Source of the DNA: Elusimicrobiota bacterium
Lineage (GTDB): Bacteria; Elusimicrobiota; Elusimicrobia; UBA1565; UBA9628
Assembly (NCBI GenBank): GCA_023213235.1
Contig: CP096137.1
Coordinates: 1,251,587 to 1,315,586, forward strand
Reading direction: 5' to 3'
Length of the DNA: 64,000 nucleotides
Positions 1-7,848 of this stretch are shown one piece after another; the stretch's first letter is position 1; the number at the start of each line of letters is the position of its first letter. The notes under the pieces were generated by a model. The model searched no databases. It saw only the letters and a program-made list of their open reading frames with translations, and was not told the DNA's origin. The translations under genes and the position numbers were made by a program.

Positions 1-204
1 CGCTCGTATCCGCGGGAGTTGAGCAAGGAGTTTCTCCTCGTCGATCTCCTGAACAACTTAAAGGAGCTCCCAGAAAACACGTCGAACGTGGTCGAGAATT
101 TAAAGAAGCGGCTGAGCGACTTCGATGCCGACAAGGTCGAAGAAAATTTAGCGCTCTACGGGAAGGCGAGAGCGAGAGAAGCTCTGCACCAGGCCCATGC
201 CTAA
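1..204 (+). CDS. C-terminal end of a protein cut by the window edge, possibly AbiEi-type antitoxin
   Basis: The reading frame is open from base 1 and ends at TAA 202-204, so this is the tail (67 residues) of a gene that starts left of the window; the TTG at 19 is not a convincing start. The tail is charged and helical, with no motif I recognise. It overlaps the next gene, an AbiEii-like toxin, by 8 bases (ATG at 197). In type IV AbiE systems the antitoxin gene precedes and often overlaps the toxin gene, so position alone suggests an AbiEi-type DNA-binding antitoxin. The DNA-binding N-terminus is not visible. Confidence 0.45.
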   Translation, partial: RSYPRELSKEFLLVDLLNNLKELPENTSNVVENLKKRLSDFDADKVEENLALYGKARAREALHQAHA

Positions 205-1138
205 ATTTTTCCACGAACTCGAAGACGCGCAAGGGTTGTTCGCGGCCCTGGCCAAAGAAAAAATATTTCCGCGGCGATCGTGGAAAAAGACTACTGGGTC
301 ATGCATTGCCTGTGGGGGCTGATCTGCGGCGGATTTAAGTTCGAGATGAAGGGGGAACTTCCCTCTCGCGCGGCTGGGACGTCATCGACCGCTTTTCAGA
401 GGACATCGACATTCGATTCGAGCCGCCCGCGACCCTCAACGTCAGAGATGAGAAAAAGCCGGCGAACGTGCAGGCTCGTCTCGATTTCTTCGACGGGCTC
501 GCCGCGAAGATCAAAATTCCCGGCATCGAAGTGGGGCGAAACCGGGCGCACGATCACCGCAAAGCCATGAACGGCGGGATCGGCCTCAAGTACCCGTCCC
601 ATTTTCCGCCGGACCCCGCGCTGAAATCCGAGGTTCTTCTCGAGATCGGATTTCATCAAACCGCGCCCAATGAGCCGCGGGATTTTACGAGCTGGGCCTT
701 GGACAAGGCGTTGACGGTGGGCTTGGACGTCGTCGACAACAGCGCCAAGCGCGTGAAATGTTTCAATCCCGAGTACACGTTCGTCGACAAGCTGCAAACA
801 ATCTGCAGGTTCTACCGCCAGCATCGAGACGGCAAAGAAGGCGAGAAGCCCCTGCCCCGCGTATTCCTGCGCCACTACTACGATTTCTACATGCTCTTGG
901 CCGTCGAGAGGGTCGTGCGTTTTATCGGCAGCAAGGAGTATCAGGCCTATAAGGCCGAGAAACTAAAAGGGGGGACGCAAAAGAGTTCGATTCCCGCGAG
1001 GCCTTTACGTTTCCCGATCCGGCGACCTACGCTTTGTTTGAGGCCGAATTCAAAACGATGGGGAGGCTGCTTCTTTCACCCGGCCCGACGTTTGAAGAGG
1101 TCGCCGCGAGATTGCGGGAATTCGCGCCGAAGCTCTGA
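197..1138 (+). CDS. AbiEii-type nucleotidyltransferase toxin, frame broken three times
   Basis: Reading from ATG 197 through three single-base losses (A run at 258-263, G run at 351-355, and near 975-985) gives a protein of about 314 residues ending at TGA 1136-1138. It carries the nucleotidyltransferase hallmark of the AbiEii/AbiGii toxin family: GGTSLSRGW followed by RFSEDIDIRF, then a helical C-terminal half with HYYDFYMLL. Family members transfer nucleotides to RNA targets and give phage-abortive infection or plasmid stability with a cognate antitoxin. All three repairs add one base, so the gene may be intact in the organism. The motif makes the family call firm; the target is unknown. 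Confidence 0.75.
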
Positions 1139-1141
1139 ATT

Positions 1142-1169
1142 TTGCGCCCGCGCCCCAATTTGTTAGACT
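1142..1169 (+). promoter_or_regulatory. Possible sigma70-type promoter
   Basis: TTGCGC at 1142-1147 and TAGACT at 1164-1169 are 16 bases apart. The ATG of the next gene lies only 8 bases after the -10 box, so the transcript would start at or next to the start codon. The matches are moderate. Confidence 0.3.
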
Positions 1170-1177
1170 CGCCCCCG

Positions 1178-1756
1178 ATGGCCAAGCCAAAACCGGATTA
1201 TTTCCCCCTCATCGCCGGCGCGACGCTTTATTACGTCCACGTCGATTACAGCCAATCCGAGCCAGAGGTCACTCGCATGATCTTGCGCGTCGTGAGCGCC
1301 GCCCAAGACGGCGACACACTGCGCGCGCAGGTCACCAAGCAGTGGGGCGCGGCCGCGCCGCAGACGCAGGAGCTGCGCGTCGACGGCAAAGGGGCGTGGG
1401 CCGGAAAGAACCTCGAGATTCGCTTTCCGCCCAAGCTCGGCGACGCCTGGGACGCCGCCGACGATCCCTACTACAAGCGTATGATCCTCTCTACGAAAGC
1501 CAAAGCGCGAACCATCGTCAAGGACTTCACCGACTGCCTTGAGGTCGGCTTCACCAACGAGGACACCGACTCGGGCTCGCGTTTTTACGCGCCGGGCCTC
1601 GGCCTCGTCCGTGAAGAATGGGCCGGCGAGAGCCGGAACAGCGTCCTGTCCTTGGCCGATTGGAGAATCCCGGGACAAGCGCAGACCCTAAAGCGTCAGT
1701 TAACGGCAAAGCCTCGGGGAAATGATGGGACTCTGGACCGCGACGGACACCGATGA
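1178..1756 (+). CDS. Hypothetical beta-rich protein with GLGLVREEW motif
   Basis: The ATG at 1178 is preferred to an upstream start at 1142 because homologue-like sequence (MAKPKPDYFPL) begins there. The protein has 192 residues and no signal peptide. Its pattern FPL..GATLYY, then KDFTDCLEVG, then RFYAPGLGLVREEW is that of a widespread beta-strand domain often found in small envelope or lipoproteins of unknown function. The last 10-12 residues read into a truncated copy of the 5' end of the gene at 4538, so the natural C-terminus may have been replaced. No function is assigned. Confidence 0.55.
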   Translation: MAKPKPDYFPLIAGATLYYVHVDYSQSEPEVTRMILRVVSAAQDGDTLRAQVTKQWGAAAPQTQELRVDGKGAWAGKNLEIRFPPKLGDAWDAADDPYYKRMILSTKAKARTIVKDFTDCLEVGFTNEDTDSGSRFYAPGLGLVREEWAGESRNSVLSLADWRIPGQAQTLKRQLTAKPRGNDGTLDRDGHR

Positions 1757-1802
1757 GCGCTACGTCGAGCTTTGGGTGCCTCTTGCAGCAGATCGGCCCT
1801 GA
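1722..1802 (+). repeat. Truncated duplicate of the 5' end of the gene at 4538
   Basis: Bases 1746-1780 are identical to 4559-4593 (35 of 35), and similarity extends back over the start codon. The copy encodes the first 20 residues (MMGLWTATDTDERYVELWVP) and then stops at 1800-1802. The two copies flank the TPR-toxin-like gene and its neighbours, so this looks like the scar of a duplication or recombination. Confidence 0.75.
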
Positions 1803-1822
1803 CCTATAGCCGCCTGGGCTCG

Positions 1823-1851
1823 TGGACAAACATCGTGGCGGGGGTTATACT
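1823..1851 (+). promoter_or_regulatory. Promoter of the TPR-toxin-like gene
   Basis: TGGACA at 1823-1828 and TATACT at 1846-1851 have a 17-base spacer, a good sigma70-type match. Transcription would begin near 1858, leaving a leader of about 10 bases before ATG 1869 with no visible Shine-Dalgarno sequence. Confidence 0.5.
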
Positions 1852-1868
1852 CCCCAAACTGGGTATCC

Positions 1869-3512
1869 ATGAGATTTTCCCTCATCCTGACTCTGCTAGC
1901 CCTATCGGCGCTGCCATCCCGCGCCGACGACGCGGCCCCGTTGCCCAAAGAACAACCCCAGGACGCGCAACCCGCGCCCGCGCCGCAACTCATGCACCTT
2001 GAGCGGTCACTGATGCAGAAGCAGGATGCTCGGGACAAGGGCGAACTGCCGCCCGAGAAGTACCAGCAATTCGTCGTCAGCTTCCGCGTGGAACTGGACG
2101 CCGTGATGGCCCGCGTCCCGTCGAATCCCGAGAACAAAGGACTTCATGCTCAGATTCTCGCGCGCCTGGGCGAGCAGGAGCGCGGCCAAGCTCTGACGAG
2201 TTTGGAGCAGGCGCTCGCGGAAGATCCCGAGAACTCGGCGCTCCTCGTGGCGAAGGGAAGCATCCTTCACGAGCAGAAAGATTACCCCGCCGCCGCCGAG
2301 CTTGCGCGCCAAGCCTGGGAAGCCAGCGGACGCAAGGACCAGCGCGCCTGGGCGCTGCTCAAGATGTCCGAGGGCCGGATTTCGGGCGCGCGGAGCGGCG
2401 AGCCCGCGTCGCAGTTGCGTCCCGCCTCGGACTTCGCAAAGCTCGATTGGTCCATCCCCGAGAATCACGATATCAACCCTCAAGCCCTGGGCCTCATCCG
2501 GCAAGCGACCGTCGCGCGCCGTCGGTTCGACATGGCCGGAACCTGGCGATACGCTCAGGCGGCGATGAATGCAGATCCAACCTCGCATTCGGTGCAGAAG
2601 CTCTACGGGTTATACAAGGCCGACCAGGAGAAGCACGCCGACATGAAAGCCTACGTCGAACGGGCCGCCGTATCCATCGAGGCCGGGCGCGGCGCGGAGG
2701 GAGTCGCGTGGGCTCAAAGAGCCTACGACAGAAGTCCGAGCGACGACACCTACGGCATACTCCAAGACGTACGGCGCAGGAGCGCGGAGCTTGAGGTCAA
2801 GCGCGCGGCGGAGCCGCCCGCGAAAGCGCCCGCGCCCAAGAGGAGTTCGCCGCTGCTTCCCATCATGCTTATCACGGGCGCCGGGCTTATGGCCGCTGGC
2901 GGCTATAAAATCGTCAAGTCCAAGGATGCGCGCACGTCAGACGACGGCATCAATCCGGCTCCGTATGTCTCGCCTGAGCAGGCGCGGCGCAACTACGTGA
3001 ACTCGGCGGTCCTCATCGGAGCGCCGGTCGTGATCTTTGGCCTCGTCTACGGCGGGCCGATAGCGTGGAACGCGGTAGCGCCAGTCGCAGCTACGGCGCT
3101 TCGTGGCGGGCGAGAGTCCATTCAACGAGTCGCTTTGTCGGAGGCAGGAGCTATCAATCCCGGGACAACCGGGACTGTCTGGGACTCGATCAAGGCAACT
3201 GGCCCGCTTATCAAAGGCACCGACATTCCAAGGTCATTCGATATCCTAGTCAACGGGCGCTTGCTAGTCGTTCATCCCGTCGCGACCAAACATTTCGCGC
3301 AGCACTTGGGGCGCTTCGGCGGCGGCTACGTCTCACCGGCAACGAGCCAAGCCTTCATGGCGAGCTTCCGCAGTGCCCTTGAGAAAGCAACTGCCCGAGG
3401 GCTTCCGAAATTCGGTGAAAAAATTGTTGTTGATGGCTGGGAGTTCGTTCTGTCACAATGGCCTAGTCAGGCGAATCCCGTAGTACAGCACGCGGTTTAC
3501 CTGGGCCGATGA
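1869..3512 (+). CDS. Membrane-anchored TPR protein with toxin-like C-terminal domain
   Basis: The protein has 547 residues. A signal peptide covers 1-19 (cleavage near SRADDA). Helical TPR-like repeats fill about 60-300 (for example NSALLVAKGSILHEQKDYPAA). A Pro/Lys linker leads to two hydrophobic segments near 327-345 and 376-398. The last 110 residues (from about 440) form a separate compact region with RSFDILVNGRLLVVHPVATK and HFAQHLGRFGGG. This order (export, repeats, membrane segments, short variable tail) and the overlapping small gene downstream are typical of polymorphic toxin loci. I do not recognise the tail's family, so a toxin role is inference; a structural envelope TPR protein is the alternative. 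Confidence 0.55.
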   Translation: MRFSLILTLLALSALPSRADDAAPLPKEQPQDAQPAPAPQLMHLERSLMQKQDARDKGELPPEKYQQFVVSFRVELDAVMARVPSNPENKGLHAQILARLGEQERGQALTSLEQALAEDPENSALLVAKGSILHEQKDYPAAAELARQAWEASGRKDQRAWALLKMSEGRISGARSGEPASQLRPASDFAKLDWSIPENHDINPQALGLIRQATVARRRFDMAGTWRYAQAAMNADPTSHSVQKLYGLYKADQEKHADMKAYVERAAVSIEAGRGAEGVAWAQRAYDRSPSDDTYGILQDVRRRSAELEVKRAAEPPAKAPAPKRSSPLLPIMLITGAGLMAAGGYKIVKSKDARTSDDGINPAPYVSPEQARRNYVNSAVLIGAPVVIFGLVYGGPIAWNAVAPVAATALRGGRESIQRVALSEAGAINPGTTGTVWDSIKATGPLIKGTDIPRSFDILVNGRLLVVHPVATKHFAQHLGRFGGGYVSPATSQAFMASFRSALEKATARGLPKFGEKIVVDGWEFVLSQWPSQANPVVQHAVYLGR

Positions 3513-4057
3513 ACCTCAAATTATCTGACACCAGCTCGGAAGCCTTCACGAATATCACGTTCGACCCGAACGTGCTTGTAGCCGTGGAGCTTGCTCCCGA
3601 ATCCGACCGCCCGTTGCTGTTTCTCCTGGTTGAACCTGACAACCAGACGGTTCTGGAGTTCATGTTCGAGTTCGGCAGCGGGTTTCTTCGCGAGTTCATT
3701 CTAAACGGTCTTCCGCGCCGACGAGTAAAGATGTCGTCCGTTGATGCGGAAGGTCCATCAGTTCCCACGAAAGGCCGTCGTCCTGCCTTTAGCTTGGAAG
3801 CTTGGCCAAGCGACTTAGTCCGGGAAGATTGGGAGAGAAGGTTTGTCCGAGTCAAAGACGAGATTGAACTCGTCATCGGTCCCGCGTCCGCTTCCATCCG
3901 CTTCCCGGCGAGGAAGTCTCCTACTTCATGGGTCGTCAACGCCCGTGTTCGCTTTGGCATTGAAGATGGCGGGCAGCTTGCGCGCATCGATCTCTTCAAC
4001 CTCAAGGCGGACGAAGTGGCGCTCTTGAAAGAGGCGATTTCCCACAAGCCTCAGTAA
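3509..4057 (+). CDS. Hypothetical cytoplasmic protein, candidate immunity protein
   Basis: The protein has 182 residues, no signal peptide and no membrane segment. Its ATG overlaps the stop of the TPR-toxin-like gene by four bases (ATGA), so the two are translationally coupled. It is acidic at the N-terminus and beta-rich (VLVAVELAPES, FLLVEPDNQTVLEF). Size, lack of export signal and tight coupling fit an immunity protein for the upstream tail, but no family is recognised and the role is inferred from position only. Confidence 0.5.
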   Translation: MNLKLSDTSSEAFTNITFDPNVLVAVELAPESDRPLLFLLVEPDNQTVLEFMFEFGSGFLREFILNGLPRRRVKMSSVDAEGPSVPTKGRRPAFSLEAWPSDLVREDWERRFVRVKDEIELVIGPASASIRFPARKSPTSWVVNARVRFGIEDGGQLARIDLFNLKADEVALLKEAISHKPQ

Positions 4058-4233
4058 TTTTGAGCCCTGCAGGCGGGGAATTATGACGAAACGAGATAAC
4101 GTCCAGAGACCGTCTTGCATGAGCTCCACCGCCTTGCTACCAGCCACATTTCAGGTGGCGCGAGCGGCGCGCTCGTGAAACAGGAAACGGGCGCCGCGCA
4201 TCAATTCGCTGACCGCGCAGTGAGGGCGCTCCG

Positions 4234-4497
4234 ATGAGCGAAGGGCATAGATTTAAGATCGAGCATATCCGGGAATCAAACCCCGTCATGATAATCGCTC
4301 GCTCCTTAGGGACGATGGATTTTTCCGTCGGCGAAAATTCGACTCTCGGCGGCTGCAAGCTCCTGAAGTTTCTAGACCAGCCGCGATCGACAAGAGCGGA
4401 TGGGACGCAAGACCCCAAGGTGTTTGCGTTTTGCCTTGCCGACAACGCTGATCGGAAGAAGTTGAGCGTGGGGGCAGAACTGGAATTCGTTCCATAA
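4234..4497 (+). CDS. Small hypothetical protein
   Basis: The protein has 87 residues and begins at an ATG inside the sequence gcgctccgATGagc. It is beta-rich (GTMDFSVGENSTLGGCKLLKF; KVFAFCLADNADRKKLSVGAE) with no export signal. It lies 176 bases after the candidate immunity gene on the same strand, in a strip of unrelated small genes. I do not recognise the family. A further immunity or orphan protein is possible. Confidence 0.4.
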   Translation: MSEGHRFKIEHIRESNPVMIIARSLGTMDFSVGENSTLGGCKLLKFLDQPRSTRADGTQDPKVFAFCLADNADRKKLSVGAELEFVP

Positions 4498-4537
4498 CGC
4501 GTTCCTGACTGATCCCAAGTAAGCCTTGGAGAAAACG

Positions 4538-4962
4538 ATGGGGCTGTGGACTGCTACAGACACCGATGAGCGCTACGTCGAGCTTTGGGTGCCGATTCTT
4601 CTGAAGAAGGGCTGGCCGGCGGTCCGGGCGGCGATCGTCCGCGGTTCCAACACGCCTCCCGCCAAATTGACCTTGGAGCAAGTCGCCGTTGGAGTCGCCG
4701 GGGCCATCATCGTCGGCGCGGCTCGCGGACATCGAGACGCGGAGATCCCCGCGAAGGTTCGGAGCTGGATAAAAGCGAACCGATCTAAACTCAAGCCCGC
4801 TTTGGTTCCCTTGGCCCTGCGCGCCGTCCATCGCGCCATAGAATTCTATGCCGACATTTGGGGGAAGGCGACGAATCATTCGGCTACCAGACCGCGGCGG
4901 TCGAGCTGTGCCGGGCGCTCGGCCAAGTCGAGGAGGACGGGCGCGACGCGCCGGAGAGCTGA
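4538..4962 (+). CDS. Hypothetical helical protein, frame broken once
   Basis: ATG 4538 has a GGAG 8 bases upstream. The frame runs MGLWTATDTDERYVELWVPI, then KLTLEQVAVGVAGAIIVGAARGHRDA, and breaks near 4861 in a run of five G. Adding one G gives DIWGEGDESFGYQTAAVEL and a stop at 4960-4962, for about 141 residues. There is one weak hydrophobic stretch but no signal peptide. The 5' end is duplicated at 1722. No family is recognised. Confidence 0.45.
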
Positions 4963-5055
4963 GCGCGGCCGGCCACAAACCGCCTTGCTGTATGACGTTA
5001 AGGCGCCATAGCGTTAAAGCGTCTTTAGGCGCCAATCGATTCTGGAGGCATAAAC

Positions 5056-5520
5056 TTGATTATCTCCCTTGACCGTGCCAATCCCTTTGACCTCAAGACT
5101 TACGGCAGCTTGGGTTGGGCCATTGAAGAACAAGATGAGCACTCTCTAGCACTGACCGAACTTGACTTGGGGAAGATTCAACTCGTCAGCATGCACCAGC
5201 CTGGTGAAACTTCCCTCAGTCGCCAAGGAGTCTTGAACCGCCTCAAGAGGAGCGGCCACATTCGCCTTGATGCAAAAGTCCTCCAGATCTTGTTCGAGAA
5301 CAAGTCTCTCATTCCGGAAGCGTGGAAGAAGCTGGATGACGACGATAAGATCATCCCAATCTTCTTCGATGGGACAATCTTTCGGACTGCGGAGGGTCAC
5401 CTTTGTACCTTGCACTTATTCTGGGGTTTCGATGCTGGCTGGCACTGGCTTCCGCATCGGATCGATTTGGATTCGGGCCCCAATGACGTTTCTGCCACGC
5501 TCCCGAATTTGGCCGGGTGA
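5056..5520 (+). CDS. Hypothetical cytoplasmic protein
   Basis: The start is TTG 5056 with GGAGG nine bases upstream. The protein has 154 residues, rich in Trp and acidic residues, with no export signal or membrane segment (WAIEEQDEHSLALTELDLGK; FFDGTIFRTAEGHLCTLHLFW). Base composition is less GC-biased than the core genes further right. It closes the accessory strip before the transposase remnant. No family is recognised; an immunity-type protein is possible on context alone. Confidence 0.45.
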   Translation: MIISLDRANPFDLKTYGSLGWAIEEQDEHSLALTELDLGKIQLVSMHQPGETSLSRQGVLNRLKRSGHIRLDAKVLQILFENKSLIPEAWKKLDDDDKIIPIFFDGTIFRTAEGHLCTLHLFWGFDAGWHWLPHRIDLDSGPNDVSATLPNLAG

Positions 5521-5835
5521 TTGCCTGGACTCATTACGGCCGGCGGCAGCCTGGGGGCCCGCCGGCCTCAGCTCTCGCCCCTTGCCACAATAGATTCCAG
5601 CAAGCTGCGCGCGCCACGATGGAACCGAGCAGTCGGGAAAGTGACCTCTGAACAGCCCGATGGAACGGTATGTTCAATGGCATCCAAGGGTATCTCCCCA
5701 AACCGGGTCTGATTCGGCAGAATCAGGCGACCTGGCGTTCCCGCTCGGCCAAATCGGGCGATCCAGCCTTTTGGGGGATGGGGCGGGGGCCTGCCGTCGC
5801 GGACTGCCGGAACAAAAGGGGGCTTGATCGTATGA
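5521..5835 (+). other. Gene-free stretch before the transposase remnant
   Basis: These 315 bases hold no reading frame with convincing composition or similarity. They may include the left end of the IS91-type element, but I see no clear terminal motif or inverted repeat. Confidence 0.4.
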
Positions 5836-6590
5836 AGGTGTGCCCCCTCGACTGTCGGCTCATCCTATCGCCCGCGCGACGCCGCGGCCAGCCCGCTCTA
5901 CCGGGCGATCCTCGCTTCGCTGGAGACTTATCTCGCCGAGCGCTCCCGGCAACGTGACACCCCGGCCCATCCCTGCGCCGAGTCCTCCCTGCGGGCCTTC
6001 CTCGAGTGCGGCATCCCGCGCTTCGGTGTGGCGCGCTTTCGTTGTAAGGACTGCGGCGATAGCCGCTTCGTGCCGTTCTCATGTAAACGCAGAATGGCAT
6101 GCGTAGCGTGCGATTCAAAACGGGCGGTCGTGGAAAGTGGCCATGCCCTGGAGGAACTTCTTGCCGACGTCCCGTATCGGCAGTGGGTCTTGGTCGTGCC
6201 GAAGCGATTGCGTTACTTCGTCCACCGCGACGCGCGCCTTCCCGGCGAGATCAGCCGGCTCCTAGCCGAGACACTGACGGACTTCCACCTCCGGCGCGGC
6301 GCGGCGCCCAAGGACGCAGCGCCCGCGCAGTTCCATGTGTTGCAGCGCTTTGGCTCGAGCGTGAACCTGCATCGGCCGCACGGGGGCTTCTCGCTTGACG
6401 GCGGCACGTATGTCGAGGCGCAAGACCGCGCGGGCCTGGAGCGCCTGCTGCTCTACGTCCTGCGCCCGGCGCTGTCGCTCAAACAGTTGGTGTACAAGCC
6501 CGAGCAGGATCTCGTCACCTATCGCCCCAGCAAGGGCAGGCCCGACTCGCCCGCGGTCCTCGAGTGGACCGGCGGAGATCTTCTGCAAGC
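5836..6590 (+). mobile_element. IS91-family transposase remnant, truncated at both ends
   Basis: The frame gives YRPRDAAASPLYRAILASLE, then the zinc-binding region FRCKDCGDSRFVPFSCKRR and CVACDSKRAV, then the catalytic-domain start with PKRLRYFVHRDARL. This is the N-terminal zinc finger and part of the Y2-type transposase domain of IS91 elements. No start codon precedes it in frame (stop at 5833-5835), and homology stops near VLEWTGGDLLQ (about 6590), where a normal protein would continue for over 100 residues. The downstream sequence is the promoter and start of the Cys-rich protein, so the break point abuts the metal locus. The copy is inactive. Confidence 0.75.
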
Positions 6591-6626
6591 GGGGGGAAGG
6601 CAGAAAACTTCGTGGAAAATAGTCAA

Positions 6627-6655
6627 TTGCTATCTTCCGCGATGTCTGCTATGCT
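6627..6655 (+). promoter_or_regulatory. Promoter of the first Cys-rich protein, leaderless layout
   Basis: TTGCTA at 6627-6632 and TATGCT at 6650-6655 have a 17-base spacer. Exactly 7 bases separate the -10 box from ATG 6663. The same geometry is found before the paralogous gene at 30050. No Shine-Dalgarno sequence is visible. Confidence 0.5.
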
Positions 6656-6662
6656 GTCTGCG

Positions 6663-7014
6663 ATGCCTCGCTTCGCGTTGATTGCGGCGTTGCTTGCGAC
6701 CGCTTGGTCGCCGCTCGTTCATTGCCTGGCGACCGCGCGTGCAGCCGAGCCCACGTCCTCCTGTCACGAGGGGGGCGCCGTCGAAGTCCCCGATGTCGGA
6801 TTGCGCGGCCATGGCCTGCTGCCAGGCCGTCCTGCTCCAAACCGCGGTCGCAATTCCCGCTCCCGAGTCAGCCGTCGCGACGCTCGTCGCCGTCGCGACT
6901 TTGATCCTCGTCCCGCCGGCGCCTGCGGCGGAGCTCGCTCCCGCCGCGTCGCCCGGTCCTCCGGGCGTCCTCCTCGCGGACTCCCGCCGCGGACGCGCGC
7001 CTCCCCTCGCCTGA
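6663..7014 (+). CDS. Small exported Cys-rich protein (metal-locus leader protein), frame broken once
   Basis: A signal peptide (MPRFALIAALLATAW) is followed by ATARAAEPTSSCHEGG. The frame breaks in the G run at 6770-6776; adding one G continues with SPMSDCAAMACCQAVLL and ends at 7014, giving about 117 residues. The pattern CH...C....CC plus a long Ala/Val/Pro tail resembles the product at 30050, which precedes cusCBA. Small exported Cys-rich proteins often open copper operons. Metal binding or sensing by translation is inferred from residues and position; there is no named family. Confidence 0.5.
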
Positions 7015-7148
7015 GCCCAGCTCGAACAGAGCCGCGTTAGCGCGGCCCACTCGAGCGCAATCGTCGTTCGTTTCGCCGTTCCTCTCGTTCGTCCGGGGGA
7101 ATCGAAACGGAAAGTGCGGGGTTTGTCGCGATCAACAGGAGCCGCGTT

Positions 7149-7841
7149 ATGAGGTCAATGCAATTTTTTCTCGCCGTCGCTTTAGGGATGGCGCTCGCCG
7201 CGCCGGCGGCGGCGCACGAAGGGCCCATGAAGCCTGCCGGCGGCGAGGAGAAGGCGCCGATGAAGATGGCGATGGACGACGCCGCGGTGCGGCCGCCAAG
7301 GCCTCCCGTCGGCGAATTGACGGTTCTGCGCATGCATCTCACGCAGTCGGAGTATTTGCATGTCCTGATCCATCCTTTCCCCATACTGGGCATGGCGCTC
7401 GCCGTACCCCTGCTGCTGTTCGCGTTGGCGGTGCGCAGCCGCGGGGCGAAGGAGGCGGGGCTCGTTCTGATCATGCTGGCCGCGTCGGGGGCGTTGGCGA
7501 CGGTCAAGCTCGGGCAAAAAGCCTACGACCGCGTCTATAACGGGATCGAACTCGAGTCCCAGCAATGGGCCGATGTCCACATGGAACGCGCGGAGGACGC
7601 GCAGTGGGCTTTTTATCTGACGGGACTTCTCGCCGTCCTCGCGCTGGCGGCCGGCCGGCGCAGGCCCGCCTGGGATAAGCCCGCGACGCTCGCGGCGGCG
7701 TCGGGCGCGCTGCTCTGCTCCGCGCTCGGCGGCTGGATCGCGCACGCCGGAGGCCAGATTCGGCATTCGGAGTTTCGACTGGGTCCGCCCGTGCATGACG
7801 CCAAACCGATGCAGGAATCGCACGGTTCGAACAAGCATTAG
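7149..7841 (+). CDS. Membrane protein related to DUF2231, with His/Met-rich N-terminus
   Basis: The protein has 230 residues: signal peptide 1-22, then a Met/His-rich exported stretch (HEGPMKPAGGEEKAPMKMAM), then four hydrophobic segments. The first of these carries LHVLIHPFPILGMALAVP, similar to the His-Pro motif in the DUF2231 protein at 11246. The Met/His stretch suggests periplasmic copper contact. It opens a same-strand run into the TolC lipoprotein and multicopper oxidase. DUF2231-type proteins have been proposed to carry haem or quinone-linked electrons; that role is not shown here. Confidence 0.55.
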   Translation: MRSMQFFLAVALGMALAAPAAAHEGPMKPAGGEEKAPMKMAMDDAAVRPPRPPVGELTVLRMHLTQSEYLHVLIHPFPILGMALAVPLLLFALAVRSRGAKEAGLVLIMLAASGALATVKLGQKAYDRVYNGIELESQQWADVHMERAEDAQWAFYLTGLLAVLALAAGRRRPAWDKPATLAAASGALLCSALGGWIAHAGGQIRHSEFRLGPPVHDAKPMQESHGSNKH

Positions 7842-7848
7842 GAGCTAT

